Source: Paenibacillus lutimineralis (GTDB lineage Bacteria > Bacillota > Bacilli > Paenibacillales > Paenibacillaceae). Taken from it: a DNA stretch of 64,000 bases. The translations under genes were made by a program, and so were the position numbers. The notes under the pieces were generated by a model. It was given only the letters and a program-made list of their open reading frames with translations. It was not told the DNA's origin and ran no database searches. Below, piece by piece: positions 42,229 through 50,474 of this stretch (its first letter is position 1; each line of letters opens with the position of its first letter). The DNA lies in the NCBI RefSeq assembly GCF_003991425.1, contig NZ_CP034346.1, positions 4,563,501 through 4,627,500 of the forward strand, given 5' to 3'.

Positions 42229-42990
42229 ATGAATACGTACAAAACAACCGAAATAGCGCACAGCATTGGAATCCATCCTAACACTGTGCGGCTTTATGAG
42301 GAACTTGGACTCATTCCAAAACCGGAACGGAAAGCGAATGGGTATCGTGTTTTTACAGATTTCCATCTGGAGCAGCTTAAATTTGCGAGAACAGCTCTAA
42401 AAGTTGAGGTTTTGCAAAACAGTCTTCGAAAACAAGCAATTGATATTATTAAGACGTCGTCTGCTAGAAATTTTAACAAAGCTATTCATCTGACGAAGCG
42501 TTATTACCAACAAATAAAAAGAGAACAAAGAAACGCCGAAGAAGCTATAGCGATTACAGAAAAACTGTTGTTAGGCGAAAACCAAGGACTGAGCAACGCC
42601 AACTTAACCAGAAAAGAAGCGGCTGACCTTCTGCAAATCTCCATGGACGCCTTAAGAAATTGGGAAATGAATGGTTTATTGACTGTGAAACGAAAGCAAA
42701 ATGGTTATCGCGTTTATTCTGATGAGGATATCAAGAAGCTGAAAATTATACGTTCTTTACGCTGCACGAATTATTCCCTTGCCGCAATCTTACGGATGCT
42801 AAATGCTTTATCCAGTGATCCCAACGTGGACATACGAGAGGCAATTGATACACCCGAAGAAACGGACGACATTATCTCCGTATGCGATAAACTGCTTACA
42901 TCCCTGCAATACGCCAAGAAAAACGCTCGAATGATGCTCGCTCACCTGGAGGAAATGAAAAAGCAATTTACTACAAACCCTACATTTTAA
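42229..42990 (+). CDS. Tandem MerR-type transcriptional regulator
   Basis: A 253-residue regulator with two MerR winged-helix domains. The first is residues 1-70 (YKTTEIAHSIGIHPNTVRLY, EELGLIPKPERKANGYRVFT). The second is about 125-190 (LTRKEAADLLQISMDALRNW, EMNGLLTVKRKQNGYRVYSD). A coiled helical linker separates them and an acidic C-terminal helix follows. Most MerR proteins have one such domain and dimerise; here one chain could bind a full operator. ATG 42229 follows GAGGTGA. It is upstream of an ABC exporter pair that it probably controls. Confidence 0.9.
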   Translation: MNTYKTTEIAHSIGIHPNTVRLYEELGLIPKPERKANGYRVFTDFHLEQLKFARTALKVEVLQNSLRKQAIDIIKTSSARNFNKAIHLTKRYYQQIKREQRNAEEAIAITEKLLLGENQGLSNANLTRKEAADLLQISMDALRNWEMNGLLTVKRKQNGYRVYSDEDIKKLKIIRSLRCTNYSLAAILRMLNALSSDPNVDIREAIDTPEETDDIISVCDKLLTSLQYAKKNARMMLAHLEEMKKQFTTNPTF

Positions 42991-43019
42991 CACCAGACTT
43001 TGCTCTGGTGTTATTTTAT
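42989..43019 (+). terminator. Terminator or attenuator after the MerR gene
   Basis: AACACCAGA / TCTGGTGTT hairpin followed by ATTTTATT, overlapping the MerR stop codon and 37 bp before the ATPase start. AACACCAGACTTT also occurs at 42177 in the operator region. Partial read-through would couple regulator and exporter expression. Confidence 0.7.
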
Positions 43020-43055
43020 TTATGCAAAGAGAGCATTTAGGAGGGATTTGATAAC

Positions 43056-43778
43056 GTGGAAACAACGATCAAGGTAGAAAACTTGAGCAAGTCTTACGCC
43101 AACGTCAAAGCAGTTGATCATCTAAATCTTTCGATTTGTCGTGGTGAAGTGTTCGGCTTGCTAGGCGCAAACGGTGCAGGCAAAAGCACCACCATTGAGT
43201 GTATATTAGGTACCAAAAAACAGGACAGCGGTACGGTGTCCATATTGGGAATGGATCCGCAAAAAGAACGAAAAAAACTGTTTGAGAAGGTCGGTGTTCA
43301 ATTTCAAGAAGCCAATTACCAAGAGAAGATAAGAGTATCGGAACTTTGTGAGGTCACTGCATCTCTTTACAAAACGGCTAAGGAATACGCGAGCTTGTTA
43401 CATCAATTTGGACTTTCCGACAAGCTGAAAAGCTATGTAAGCGAGCTTTCGGGAGGACAGAAGCAACGACTGTTCATCGTTCTTGCGTTAATTCCAAACC
43501 CTGAGGTCGTATTTTTAGACGAATTGACTACCGGGCTTGATGCGAGAGCAAGACGGGATGTATGGAAAAGCCTAGCTGATTTAAAAGCGAAAGGGTTGAC
43601 CATCCTGTTGACCTCTCACTTCATGGACGAGGTGGAAGCTCTTTGTGACAATATCATGATTCTGAAAAAGGGGAGTAGTATTTTTTACGGGACAGTACAG
43701 GAAGCGATTGCGGCCAGTCCTCATAAGAAATTTGAGGATGCATATCTTTGGTATACAGACGAGGAGGAAAGAAGATGA
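43056..43778 (+). CDS. ABC-2 exporter ATP-binding protein
   Basis: A 240-residue ATPase of the drug/antibiotic export class. Walker A is GANGAGKST, the Q loop is VQFQEANYQ, the signature is LSGGQKQRL, Walker B is EVVFLDELTTGLD and the switch is LTSHFMDEVEAL. Note LDEL in place of the common LDEP. It starts at GTG 43056, with AGGAGGG upstream. It overlaps the permease start by 4 bp (ATGA). Together they would pump out a peptide or drug sensed by the MerR regulator. Confidence 0.92.
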   Translation: METTIKVENLSKSYANVKAVDHLNLSICRGEVFGLLGANGAGKSTTIECILGTKKQDSGTVSILGMDPQKERKKLFEKVGVQFQEANYQEKIRVSELCEVTASLYKTAKEYASLLHQFGLSDKLKSYVSELSGGQKQRLFIVLALIPNPEVVFLDELTTGLDARARRDVWKSLADLKAKGLTILLTSHFMDEVEALCDNIMILKKGSSIFYGTVQEAIAASPHKKFEDAYLWYTDEEERR

Positions 43779-44518
43779 GAGCATTTAGGGCATTGCTCAA
43801 AACAGAGTCTAAACTGTCTCTTCGCGGGATGGACATGTTCATCTTTGCGCTCTGCATGCCTGTCGTCGTAGTGATCATTTTAGGTGCAGTTTTCGGTAAT
43901 AAGCCAGCTTTCGATGGCGCAGCTTATACCTTCCTGGAACAATCCTTTGGAGCGGTGGCGACGATTGCAATATGCGCTGGAGGAGTTATGGGACTTCCTT
44001 TAGTGGTGTCCGATTACCGAAGCAGGAGGATACTAAAACGCTTTAAGGTAACGCCGACTAGTCCCGCTCTTATACTAGCCGTACAAGTTGTCATTTATGC
44101 GATTTATTCCATTGCTTCACTTATCCTTGTTTATATGACTGCAATCATTTTTTTGGGTTATCAATTTCATGGCTCATGGCTACAATTTTTAGGCGCATAC
44201 TTACTGGTCATGTTGTCCATGTTCAGCATAGGATTACTGGTGGGTGGACTGGCGCCAAACATGAAAATAGCGAGTGCTGTAGCCAGTCTGCTATATTTTC
44301 CAATGCTTATTTTCTCTGGTGCTACCTTGCCTTATGAAGTTATGCCTGCGGCGCTTCAAAAAGTGTCCGATATATTACCGCTGACACAGGGCATTAAGAT
44401 GTTGAAAGCCGCTTCACTTGGCATGCCAATGGATAGTGTCATCATTCCTGTGGTTGTGATGATTGTACTTACAGTGATATGTATGGGTATTTCTCTTCGC
44501 TTCTTCAAATGGGAATAA
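43775..44518 (+). CDS. ABC-2 type exporter permease
   Basis: A 247-residue membrane protein with six predicted helices: FIFALCMPVVVVIILGAVFG, GAVATIAICAGGVMGLPLVV, VVIYAIYSIASLILVYMTAI, FLGAYLLVMLSMFSIGLLVG, LLYFPMLIFSGATLP (the usual ABC-2 re-entrant motif) and VIIPVVVMIVLTVICMGISL. YRSRRILKRFKVTPTSP is the cytoplasmic elbow typical of ABC2_membrane. ATG 43775 overlaps the ATPase stop. It completes the MerR-controlled exporter. No site of the cassette type lies inside this three-gene block. Confidence 0.92.
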   Translation: MRAFRALLKTESKLSLRGMDMFIFALCMPVVVVIILGAVFGNKPAFDGAAYTFLEQSFGAVATIAICAGGVMGLPLVVSDYRSRRILKRFKVTPTSPALILAVQVVIYAIYSIASLILVYMTAIIFLGYQFHGSWLQFLGAYLLVMLSMFSIGLLVGGLAPNMKIASAVASLLYFPMLIFSGATLPYEVMPAALQKVSDILPLTQGIKMLKAASLGMPMDSVIIPVVVMIVLTVICMGISLRFFKWE

Positions 44519-44689
44519 TTGGATTAATGTAAAGATAACCGACAACTGGTCTTACTAAAATCCATTATGACGAACTATCCGTCGAATTTAGATAAATATT
44601 CTACTTTACTGCCAATACCAAGGGGTATTGGTAGGTAATTAAATGCGCGTTTTTAAGGGCCCTCCGCTAGTTTTAGATAACCCAGCCAC

Positions 44690-44750
44690 TCTCATCGAGC
44701 GGACCAAGGGGTCGACAGGCTCCGATGCGTGAATATAATGTTATCCTCAT
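44690..44750. repeat. attC-like site, right half only
   Basis: GAGCGGACCAAGGGGTCGAC and GATGCGTGAATATAATGTTA then TCCTCATG form the right half of a site. The left half should lie toward 44520-44690, where CCCGAC-like traces only are seen. It forms the 3' end of the truncated GNAT frame. Confidence 0.75.
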
Positions 44751-44934
44751 GCTTAATAAAATATGGAATTAAACCATCCTTCTCAAAAAACCATTCAAAA
44801 ACATCAAATTCAAACAAACCACTCTCTTGATTAAATTCTTGTACTTCATTAAATTCCGACAAGTCATGAAGAAACAATGTCATCAGGTGTTTTAATATTA
44901 TTTTCTGATTCAAATCAACTTTGACTACTGACAT
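44692..44934 (-). pseudogene. GNAT N-terminal fragment fused to attC
   Basis: The frame begins MSVVKVDLNQKIILKHLMTL FLHDLSEF and reaches FFEKDGLIPYFIKHEDNIIF, parallel to the start of the GNAT at 39711 (NFYLYDLSEY ... LFPYFIKKNGRVIGF). It then leaves homology at the attC-like core and ends HRSLSTPWSAR, read from the site's right half. About 100 residues with the acetyl-CoA-binding part are missing. So the cassette lost its 3' part exactly up to the recombination core at 44740. Confidence 0.75.
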
Positions 44935-44976
44935 CTTAGATTCACCTCAAAAATAGGACCTTAGAATTTACATTAA

Positions 44977-45020
44977 TTTCACCTAACGTCTATGCATTCA
45001 CGACATGACCCAGCCTAGTA
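44977..45020. repeat. attC-like site, left arm only
   Basis: TTTCACCTAACGTCTATGCA then TTCACGACATGACCCAGCC. The rest has been replaced by unrelated AT-rich bases up to the acylphosphatase stop at 45103. Confidence 0.75.
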
Positions 45021-45102
45021 CTTATATAATGTATCAAACAGATTACCCCATCTATTATAATCGGGTGTAATTTCTGAATAATCCCCTCAGAATATATGTA
45101 CT

Positions 45103-45456
45103 TTATTCCACTATTGTAAAGCTTTCTTCGCCCTCTCTAATAGGCAGATCAATTATTGTCAATTTCTTTACAGACGCCCTTTTCAATGACCGCATGCAAT
45201 TGACCAGAAAATTAATTTGGGACTCTTCACCTTGTAATTCTGCTTCCACACTTCCATTATTTAAATTCCTCACCCATCCAGTTAATTTCATTCTTCGAGC
45301 AATACAATATATTTCCAGGCGGAATCCTACCTTTTGTACCCTTCCAGAAAAAATCGCTTTTTTTCTGACTATAATACTTGGTGTAAATTTTGGAATCTTA
45401 ACACGATTTGCATGCCAAATTACATATTTATTTCTTAATTTCTTAAAAACAATCAT
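45103..45456 (-). CDS. Acylphosphatase-like protein
   Basis: 117 residues; the C-terminal 88 form the acylphosphatase fold. Catalytic Arg is in FSGRVQKVGFRLEIY and catalytic Asn in GWVRNLNNGSVEAELQG, both in place. A 28-residue basic N-terminal extension precedes it (FKKLRNKYVIWHANRVKIPK); a later start is not available as ATG. The enzyme would hydrolyse acyl phosphates in the cytoplasm. AAAAAAGGAGTCCACGGAAG precedes the start. Single-gene cassette bounded by sites at 45566 and 44977. Confidence 0.9.
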   Translation of the reverse strand: MIVFKKLRNKYVIWHANRVKIPKFTPSIIVRKKAIFSGRVQKVGFRLEIYCIARRMKLTGWVRNLNNGSVEAELQGEESQINFLVNCMRSLKRASVKKLTIIDLPIREGEESFTIVE

Positions 45457-45565
45457 TCTTCCGTGGACTCCTTTTTTTGTAATTGCTTTTTATTTTTGAA
45501 ACACACCACCTTAAATTAACGATTTGTTAGTTAATTCTACCAATAATTTTGAATTTTTGCGCTGA

Positions 45566-45713
45566 TTTTCTATAACGTTCCCGTATCAACGATCCAGCCT
45601 TAGATAGCTTCTATTTTAGGCTGGGTCGTGTATAGTCTGAGCTTCTTCCACGATTATACATCTGATAACCAAGAGGCGAAAGCTCCATAACGTGAATACG
45701 GTGTTAGCTGATG
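45566..45713. repeat. attC-like site 5
   Basis: Left core TTTTCTATAACGTTCCCGTA then TCAACG; type 1 hairpin (GATCCAGCCTTAGATAGC / CTATTTTAGGCTGGGTCG); CCACGATTATACATCTG; right arm AACGTGAATACGGTGTTAGC then TGATG. Both arms are good. Confidence 0.9.
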
Positions 45714-45792
45714 TCGTCGGCTTATCTGAATCTCTCTCGACTCTCTACTATAAGTTCTTCTTGTTCTCCTTTACATTCAAGAAATTTTCCAT

Positions 45793-46365
45793 CTATAACT
45801 TTCTTAACCAACCAGCCGGCTTTTTTTCATTACCAACAAACCACTTACCGTCTACATTTTGGATTGTAAATTGTTCTCTTGGTTTCCCAAAAATATTTTG
45901 TTGAATAACTTCAATATAATCATTTGTAACTTGTGTAATAATAGCAACGTGTCCAAATTTAGTATCATTAAATACAATTAAATCATCTTGTTGAGGCTTC
46001 TCATTATCACCATTTCTATATTGTATCAAGTTCCTTTTAGTATTTATTTGTCCTTGTAGAACACGATCATCAAAAAAATCCTTTGCGTTGCCATAGACAT
46101 CTGGCATTTTATGATCTTTTGCATCGTAATAAAAACGTTTCACAAATTCAACACATTGCCATTTTTGTCCATAATAATATCCATCGTCACTAAAATTTCT
46201 ACCATAATCTTTTTGATAAACAATACCATTGTTATAAACTGGAACACCTTTATACTCATCCACGACTTTTCCGACTTCTCTGGTAACTTTATAGAAGTAC
46301 ATCAAACCACCAAATATGCTGATAAGAAGAATAAAAGTTAAAACTAACAAAATCTTTTTCTTCAA
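45793..46365 (-). CDS. CHAP-domain cell-wall amidase/peptidase
   Basis: 190 residues: an N-terminal signal anchor (KKKILLVLTFILLISIFGGL MYFY) and a CHAP domain. Catalytic Cys is in YGQKWQCVEFVKRFYYD and His in DTKFGHVAIITQVTNDYIEV; the third polar residue follows in EVIQQN. Such enzymes cleave peptide bonds of peptidoglycan or act on glutathionylspermidine-like amides outside the membrane. ATG 46365 with GGAGAAG upstream. It is a single-gene unit next to attC-like site 5. Confidence 0.9.
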   Translation of the reverse strand: MKKKILLVLTFILLISIFGGLMYFYKVTREVGKVVDEYKGVPVYNNGIVYQKDYGRNFSDDGYYYGQKWQCVEFVKRFYYDAKDHKMPDVYGNAKDFFDDRVLQGQINTKRNLIQYRNGDNEKPQQDDLIVFNDTKFGHVAIITQVTNDYIEVIQQNIFGKPREQFTIQNVDGKWFVGNEKKPAGWLRKL

Positions 46366-46423
46366 AATAACTTCTCCTTGGGTTTCAAGTGAATTGTTTC
46401 AGTTATTAATATCTCTTTGTCGA

Positions 46424-46500
46424 TTTCTTATAACTTTCTTGTATTTACGAAACGCCCCAGCCTTAAATAGCTCTTATCTTTGGCTAAGGCGTTTGTTGTC
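46424..46500. repeat. attC-like site, right half lost
   Basis: TTTCTTATAACTTTCTTGTA then TTTACGAAACGCCCCAGCC and the hairpin partner GGCTAAGGCGTTTGTTGTC. The following right half is deleted and the kinase gene ends 8 bp later. Confidence 0.82.
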
Positions 46501-46508
46501 TGAATTTC

Positions 46509-47309
46509 TTAAACATCTACAGAAAGCTCGATAATGTTCTTAATATCATCAAACATCTTATTCCAATTTCTATCTGTATTATCCATAACATACGAACCAA
46601 ACGGTAGGGATTTAACTGCCCTTAGTTCTAAACTTTTGCGTCTTATATAGTATTCTATTGTTTTAGGACTTGACCATTTTGGTTTTGAACGAACAATAGC
46701 CGTATGTTTCAATGATTCTTCAACGCTGTCTTGCGATATATAGAATAATACTGGATTTAACGGACTAATTATCATTGCGAGGTTTCTTATGTATTCAATG
46801 ATTTCATCTTCAGTGATTTGAGGATACATTCTATTGATATCATGAATTTGATGTTGAAATAGGACACTTTCGAAAATCGTTACTGTATCTGTATTAGATA
46901 TTCTTGTAACATACTGTTCAAAGCGTGTGTAGAATACTTTCTTATATATATTAAATGGGACAGTAGCCGTATTCGAATAACAAAATTCTTTGGAAGATAA
47001 ATATTCAATTAACTCATCACTCCATGGTTTTGGCTCAGGTACTTTATATGGTAATAAAACATAATCATCTTCAATAATCGACTTTAATTGGATCGATTCT
47101 TCTTGTTGAGGAAACCTTTTTAGTAAATCATTGTATTCGTTCTTCGTAAGATAAGCATAAAACGGCAAATCAATCGGATGCTCATTACCTTCAACATATA
47201 CTTTTGTGTTTACTCCAACTTCTTTAAGGTAATTATTAAACAATTGGGCTGTAGTTGTTTTCCCTGAACCTGGAATACCTTCAAACATAATTAATTTACT
47301 GTTTTTCAC
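46509..47309 (-). CDS. P-loop nucleotide kinase-like protein
   Basis: 266 residues. VKNSKLIMFEGIPGSGKTTT carries Walker A (GIPGSGKTT); TVTIFESVLFQHQIHDINRM is the Walker-B-like core and NPVLFYISQDSVEESLKHTA the later strand with lid residues. It is a shorter relative of the 313-residue protein at 17392, lacking the extra C-terminal domain. Thymidylate-kinase-like fold; the substrate is unknown. It begins at GTG 47309. It shares a unit with the NUDIX gene upstream (79 bp gap, no site between), or the site between them was erased. Confidence 0.8.
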   Translation of the reverse strand: MKNSKLIMFEGIPGSGKTTTAQLFNNYLKEVGVNTKVYVEGNEHPIDLPFYAYLTKNEYNDLLKRFPQQEESIQLKSIIEDDYVLLPYKVPEPKPWSDELIEYLSSKEFCYSNTATVPFNIYKKVFYTRFEQYVTRISNTDTVTIFESVLFQHQIHDINRMYPQITEDEIIEYIRNLAMIISPLNPVLFYISQDSVEESLKHTAIVRSKPKWSSPKTIEYYIRRKSLELRAVKSLPFGSYVMDNTDRNWNKMFDDIKNIIELSVDV

Positions 47310-47387
47310 TCAACTCACCTTTATCATATTAAATAAACCCATTATTGAATTTTCCATCCATATTTGATAATTCAAAAAGTCGAATTG

Positions 47388-47888
47388 CTAAAAGATCATA
47401 GGATCTCTTAACTCTGACCACTGCATTACTGGTTCTTGTTTCTCTCCCATTGTTATTACGCCTACATAAATACACTCGCTATCTCTGTGTACTAGATAAT
47501 GCTCTAACATTCCTCGATTTATCCTTGAAATATGTTTCGACAGTACCTCATGAATAGCTAGCCACTCTAGTTCTCCTTCATAAGAAGCAACAATCTGATT
47601 TTTTAGTGTCTCGCCAATATAAACATACTGTTGCCTAATCTCATTTTCTTTTATTCTAATAAGTATATATCTCAGCTTTAAATCTAATAGTTCTGACTCT
47701 TTTATCCCTGACTCTTCTAAGATCTCTCTATAACATGCTGTTTTAGGATCGTTCAACTCATCAGGCTCAAGATGTCCTCCCAGCCCACTCCAAAACTCAT
47801 TATTGTACAAGCGACTTTTAGATTTCTTTATCATCAGCAATTTCTCTTCTTTGAAGATGTAGGCAGTAGCCAACTGACGAAGTTCCAT
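47388..47888 (-). CDS. NUDIX hydrolase (MutT-like)
   Basis: 166 residues. The Nudix box is GGHLEPDELNDPKTACYREI then LEESGI, with a two-residue insertion relative to Gx5Ex7REUxEExGU; EFWSGLGGH precedes it as usual. The N-terminus RQLATAYIFKEEKLLMIKKS and the later WLAIHEVLSKHISRINRGML fit 8-oxo-dGTPase-like NUDIX proteins. ATG 47888 is chosen (AAAGGA 9 bp upstream); an ATG at 47897 would be too close. It is cytoplasmic and would clean up a modified nucleotide. Confidence 0.88.
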   Translation of the reverse strand: MELRQLATAYIFKEEKLLMIKKSKSRLYNNEFWSGLGGHLEPDELNDPKTACYREILEESGIKESELLDLKLRYILIRIKENEIRQQYVYIGETLKNQIVASYEGELEWLAIHEVLSKHISRINRGMLEHYLVHRDSECIYVGVITMGEKQEPVMQWSELRDPMIF

Positions 47889-47925
47889 GTGGCTCATTCC
47901 TTTGTCCTGTAATCAATTGCATCCC

Positions 47926-48121
47926 TTTCACATAACGTTCATGTATTCACAATGTCCCACCGACTTAAGACAACAAAGTCGCCAGCCGGGATGCGTTTAG
48001 TGTGTGCGAATGTGTCCGGCTGATTCCTCTACTCTGTATTGAAATGCAATGCATCATCGTGCTACTTCCGAACCGAGGGGCGACATCTCGACCCGTAACG
48101 TGTATTTGGTGTTAGATGATG
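47926..48121. repeat. attC-like site 6 (type 3, long)
   Basis: Left core TTTCACATAACGTTCATGTA then TTCACAATGTCCCACCG; middle with GCGAATGTGTCCGGCTGATT and TTCCGAACCGAGGGGCGAC; right arm CGTAACGTGTATTTGGTGTT then AGATGATG. About 196 bp. Confidence 0.88.
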
Positions 48122-48291
48122 TCATCTGCCTTCTTGGAGCACCCTATCATCCTCACCATTCATTTGATTTCAATCCATAAATTAATCTATCGAGATATTT
48201 GCCATTTATATATTCGCTCCCCCGAAATGCCCCTTCCGGACCAAAAGATCGGCTTGTCGAACCGCAGCGTTGAATGCGATGATAGATGATG
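48122..48291. other. Gene-less cassette segment with truncated attC
   Basis: No open frame. 48111-48215 is a near copy of 61550-61655 (CATTCATTTGATTTCAATCC occurs in both), directly after the same core GTTAGATGATGTCA. Then comes a right half of a site: CCGGACCAAAAGATCGGCTT and CGCAGCGTTGAATGCGATGA then TAGATGATG at 48281-48291. So a gene-less cassette occurs twice in the array. Confidence 0.75.
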
Positions 48292-48308
48292 TCGTCGCTT
48301 TCTTCAAA

Positions 48309-48818
48309 TTACTTGGAAAAGCTCTTGAAATAATTGTTTACTTCCTTGGGCTTTCTGAAAATAACAATATTCTTACTTCCCTTGTACTTCTCTAATACTT
48401 TAATTATTCTCATTCGTTGATTCTTCCTGAAATTCCACACGGACTTTATAAATTTATAATCAATACTTTCTGGACAATCCTTCCCCATGTATTCTCCAGT
48501 TGTACCATGATTCCAAATTGTCCTTTTTATCACCCTATAAAGACATAGATATCGTGGAAAATCGAAAAAGTAAACAGTGTCAGCAAAAGGAATTCTAAAA
48601 TCTAACGTCCTTCCATAGTTTCCATCCATGATATAGGTTTCTTGAAGTAATAAATTTTTAAGTATTTCATCAAACTCCTGATTACTACAACTGATCCATC
48701 CTGGTTTCCAGTAAAATGAATCTAAATGAATCACAGGTAATCCTGATTCTTTGCTAAGTCTTGATGAAAAAGTTGACTTACCAGTTCCGGGACAACCAAT
48801 GACTAACACTTTTTTCAT
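48309..48818 (-). CDS. P-loop adenylate-kinase-like protein (FlaR/topology-modulation type)
   Basis: 169 residues. MKKVLVIGCPGTGKSTFSSR is Walker A (GCPGTGKST); LPVIHLDSFYWKPGWISCSN is the diagnostic LDxxxWKPGW block of the DNA-topology-modulation/adenylate-kinase-like family; TYIMDGNYGRTLDFRIPFAD and RTIWNHGTTGEYMGKDCPES follow. Cytoplasmic; the substrate is unknown. ATG 48818 has GGAGG upstream; the frame to 48866 starts inside the attC-like arm. The cassette ends (48281 and 48861) are complementary. Confidence 0.9.
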   Translation of the reverse strand: MKKVLVIGCPGTGKSTFSSRLSKESGLPVIHLDSFYWKPGWISCSNQEFDEILKNLLLQETYIMDGNYGRTLDFRIPFADTVYFFDFPRYLCLYRVIKRTIWNHGTTGEYMGKDCPESIDYKFIKSVWNFRKNQRMRIIKVLEKYKGSKNIVIFRKPKEVNNYFKSFSK

Positions 48819-48860
48819 TTCTTCCTCCATTGAATTGCTCTCAAAAAAATTTTGCGACGA

Positions 48861-48950
48861 TTTCATCTAACGTTCCTGTATTCATAAACCCAAGAACATT
48901 AAGCCACATTGTCTGCAAGACAGAAAACGTGATATCTCCATATTAACGAA
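48861..48950. repeat. attC-like site, left arm with decayed remainder
   Basis: TTTCATCTAACGTTCCTGTA then TTCATAAACCC is a clear left arm. AACGTGATATCTCCATATTA then ACG at about 48926-48948 may be the decayed right arm, making a short, 90 bp site. Confidence 0.65.
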
Positions 48951-48964
48951 AAACTCCAAAGAAA

Positions 48965-49324
48965 TTATTTAGTTAAGAATGCATAAATATTAATCTTCCA
49001 TTTACGAAAGTTAACCTTACATAATTCAGCTGGGTAAAAATCCTCTCCATTTAAACAATCATCTAGTCTTTTCTCAAAATACTTGAGGGTATCGCTATCT
49101 AATTCTAATATGAGGGTAGAATTCTCAGGTAATATCCTGTCATACTCTTCATTTATTGTTATTTTTAAGATATCTATTGTTTTCTTTGTAAGAGTTAATG
49201 ATACTTCATCTAGCTTAACTGTTGTATCCCCAGGCAATTTCATTCTTGAAAGTAATAATCCTGCCCCATAAACATCAAAGATTAAATTAATTGATGTTTT
49301 ACTGTCTTGCTTAATTTTAATCAA
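48965..49324 (-). CDS. Hypothetical protein
   Basis: 119 residues, soluble, no signal peptide. MIKIKQDSKTSINLIFDVYG, AGLLLSRMKLPGDTTVKLDE and NEEYDRILPENSTLILELDS are visible, then DTLKYFEKRLDDCLNGEDFY and a C-terminal NIYAFLTK. I do not recognise the family; the beta-rich pattern with a C-terminal helix is reminiscent of small immunity proteins, which is only an impression. TTG 49324 has GGAG 8 bp upstream. It is the only gene of its cassette (next site at 49452). Confidence 0.6.
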   Translation of the reverse strand: MIKIKQDSKTSINLIFDVYGAGLLLSRMKLPGDTTVKLDEVSLTLTKKTIDILKITINEEYDRILPENSTLILELDSDTLKYFEKRLDDCLNGEDFYPAELCKVNFRKWKINIYAFLTK

Positions 49325-49451
49325 ATTCTCAACTCCAGTTAATTATTGGTACTTGCCCTTAGCACATATCTTACCGATCCATCTTTAAATATAGGTTTTA
49401 AAGTCACACATCCTTGGTGTGCTAAAAAATAATAAAAGTCTTTTAATGGGG

Positions 49452-49604
49452 TTACATATAACGTTTTGTATTGACGAAATGACCCCGCCTTAGATAACTC
49501 CTATCTTAGGCGGGGTCATTTGTTGTCTGAGCTACTTCTATGATTATACATCCTGATAACCAAAGGGCGATAGCCCTGTAGCGTGAATACGAAGTTAGAT
49601 GAAG
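49452..49604. repeat. attC-like site 7
   Basis: Left core TTACATATAACGTTTTGTAT then TGACG; type 1 hairpin (ATGACCCCGCCTTAGATAAC / CCTATCTTAGGCGGGGTCAT); TATGATTATACATCC; GGGCGATAGCCC; right arm GCGTGAATACGAAGTTAGAT then GAAG. The gene to its left is the DUF-less cassette at 48965; to its right a plus-strand gene. Confidence 0.9.
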
Positions 49605-49732
49605 CTAATGCCTTTATCGATCACAAAAAGATACTGGATAAGGAGAAAACCATATTGGGGAATAAGTAAATGGCATACAGGAAAACCTAAATCCGGTAAC
49701 TTCATTAACTAACGGATCTAGGAGGTTGGCAA

Positions 49733-50452
49733 ATGGCAAAGTTTTTCGTTTTAACAATATTATTATTGGTGGCAGGCTGTTCGTCCCATAACAATATGAT
49801 GCAAAAGCAAGTGACTCCTAATCAAAAACAAATTTCAACTCATGATCATGCTGCTGCACCAAACTCTGTCCTCACACAGGCATCATCAACAGCAACATCT
49901 TGGCAAGAGAGATCATCTATTACAACAAAAGAAACACAAAATGGAATTCCATCGGATTTGTTGGATCTGATTCGAACACCGGATGGAAATCCAGCAAACC
50001 AGGCACCTGCAGGAAATCCTGAAAATAAGGAGCCAACAGGTTCAACAGGACAAGTACAGGAGGGTAAGAAAGATACTACGGATAAATCCGACTTCGAGCA
50101 GCAGGTTCTGGATCTAGTCAATCAAGAAAGGGCCAAAACAGGATTAAGTTCCTTGAATAGGAGTGAAGAATTGTCAAATGTGGCTATGGTCAAGGCACAG
50201 GACATGTACAACAACAATTACTTTGATCATAATTCTCCAACACATGGATCCCCCTTCGATATGATGAAGGAATTCGGGATCACATACAATACCGCTGGAG
50301 AAAACATCGCAAAAGGGCAAACCACCCCTACCCAGGTTATGAAGGAGTGGATGAATAGCCCTGGCCACAAAGCAAATATACTGAATAATAGTTATACTCA
50401 TATCGGTATTGCTTATTATAACAACACATGGGTCCAGGAATTTACTGGATAG
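49733..50452 (+). CDS. CAP/YkwD-family lipoprotein, opposite orientation
   Basis: 239 residues: lipoprotein signal (MAKFFVLTILLLVAGCSSHN, Cys16), a low-complexity Thr/Pro/Asn linker (about 30-115) and a C-terminal CAP domain about 120-239 (FEQQVLDLVNQERAKTGLSS, AMVKAQDMYNNNYFDHNSPT, GENIAKGQTTPTQVMKEWMN and SPGHKANILNNSYTHIGIAY). This is the YkwD/SCP-like extracellular family found in spore formers. GGAGGTTGGCAA precedes the ATG. It is the only intact plus-strand gene within the cassette array and has its own terminator, so it may be a chromosomal insertion or an inverted cassette. Confidence 0.9.
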   Translation: MAKFFVLTILLLVAGCSSHNNMMQKQVTPNQKQISTHDHAAAPNSVLTQASSTATSWQERSSITTKETQNGIPSDLLDLIRTPDGNPANQAPAGNPENKEPTGSTGQVQEGKKDTTDKSDFEQQVLDLVNQERAKTGLSSLNRSEELSNVAMVKAQDMYNNNYFDHNSPTHGSPFDMMKEFGITYNTAGENIAKGQTTPTQVMKEWMNSPGHKANILNNSYTHIGIAYYNNTWVQEFTG

Positions 50453-50474
50453 CGCCTCTCATCTCCCAACAATA

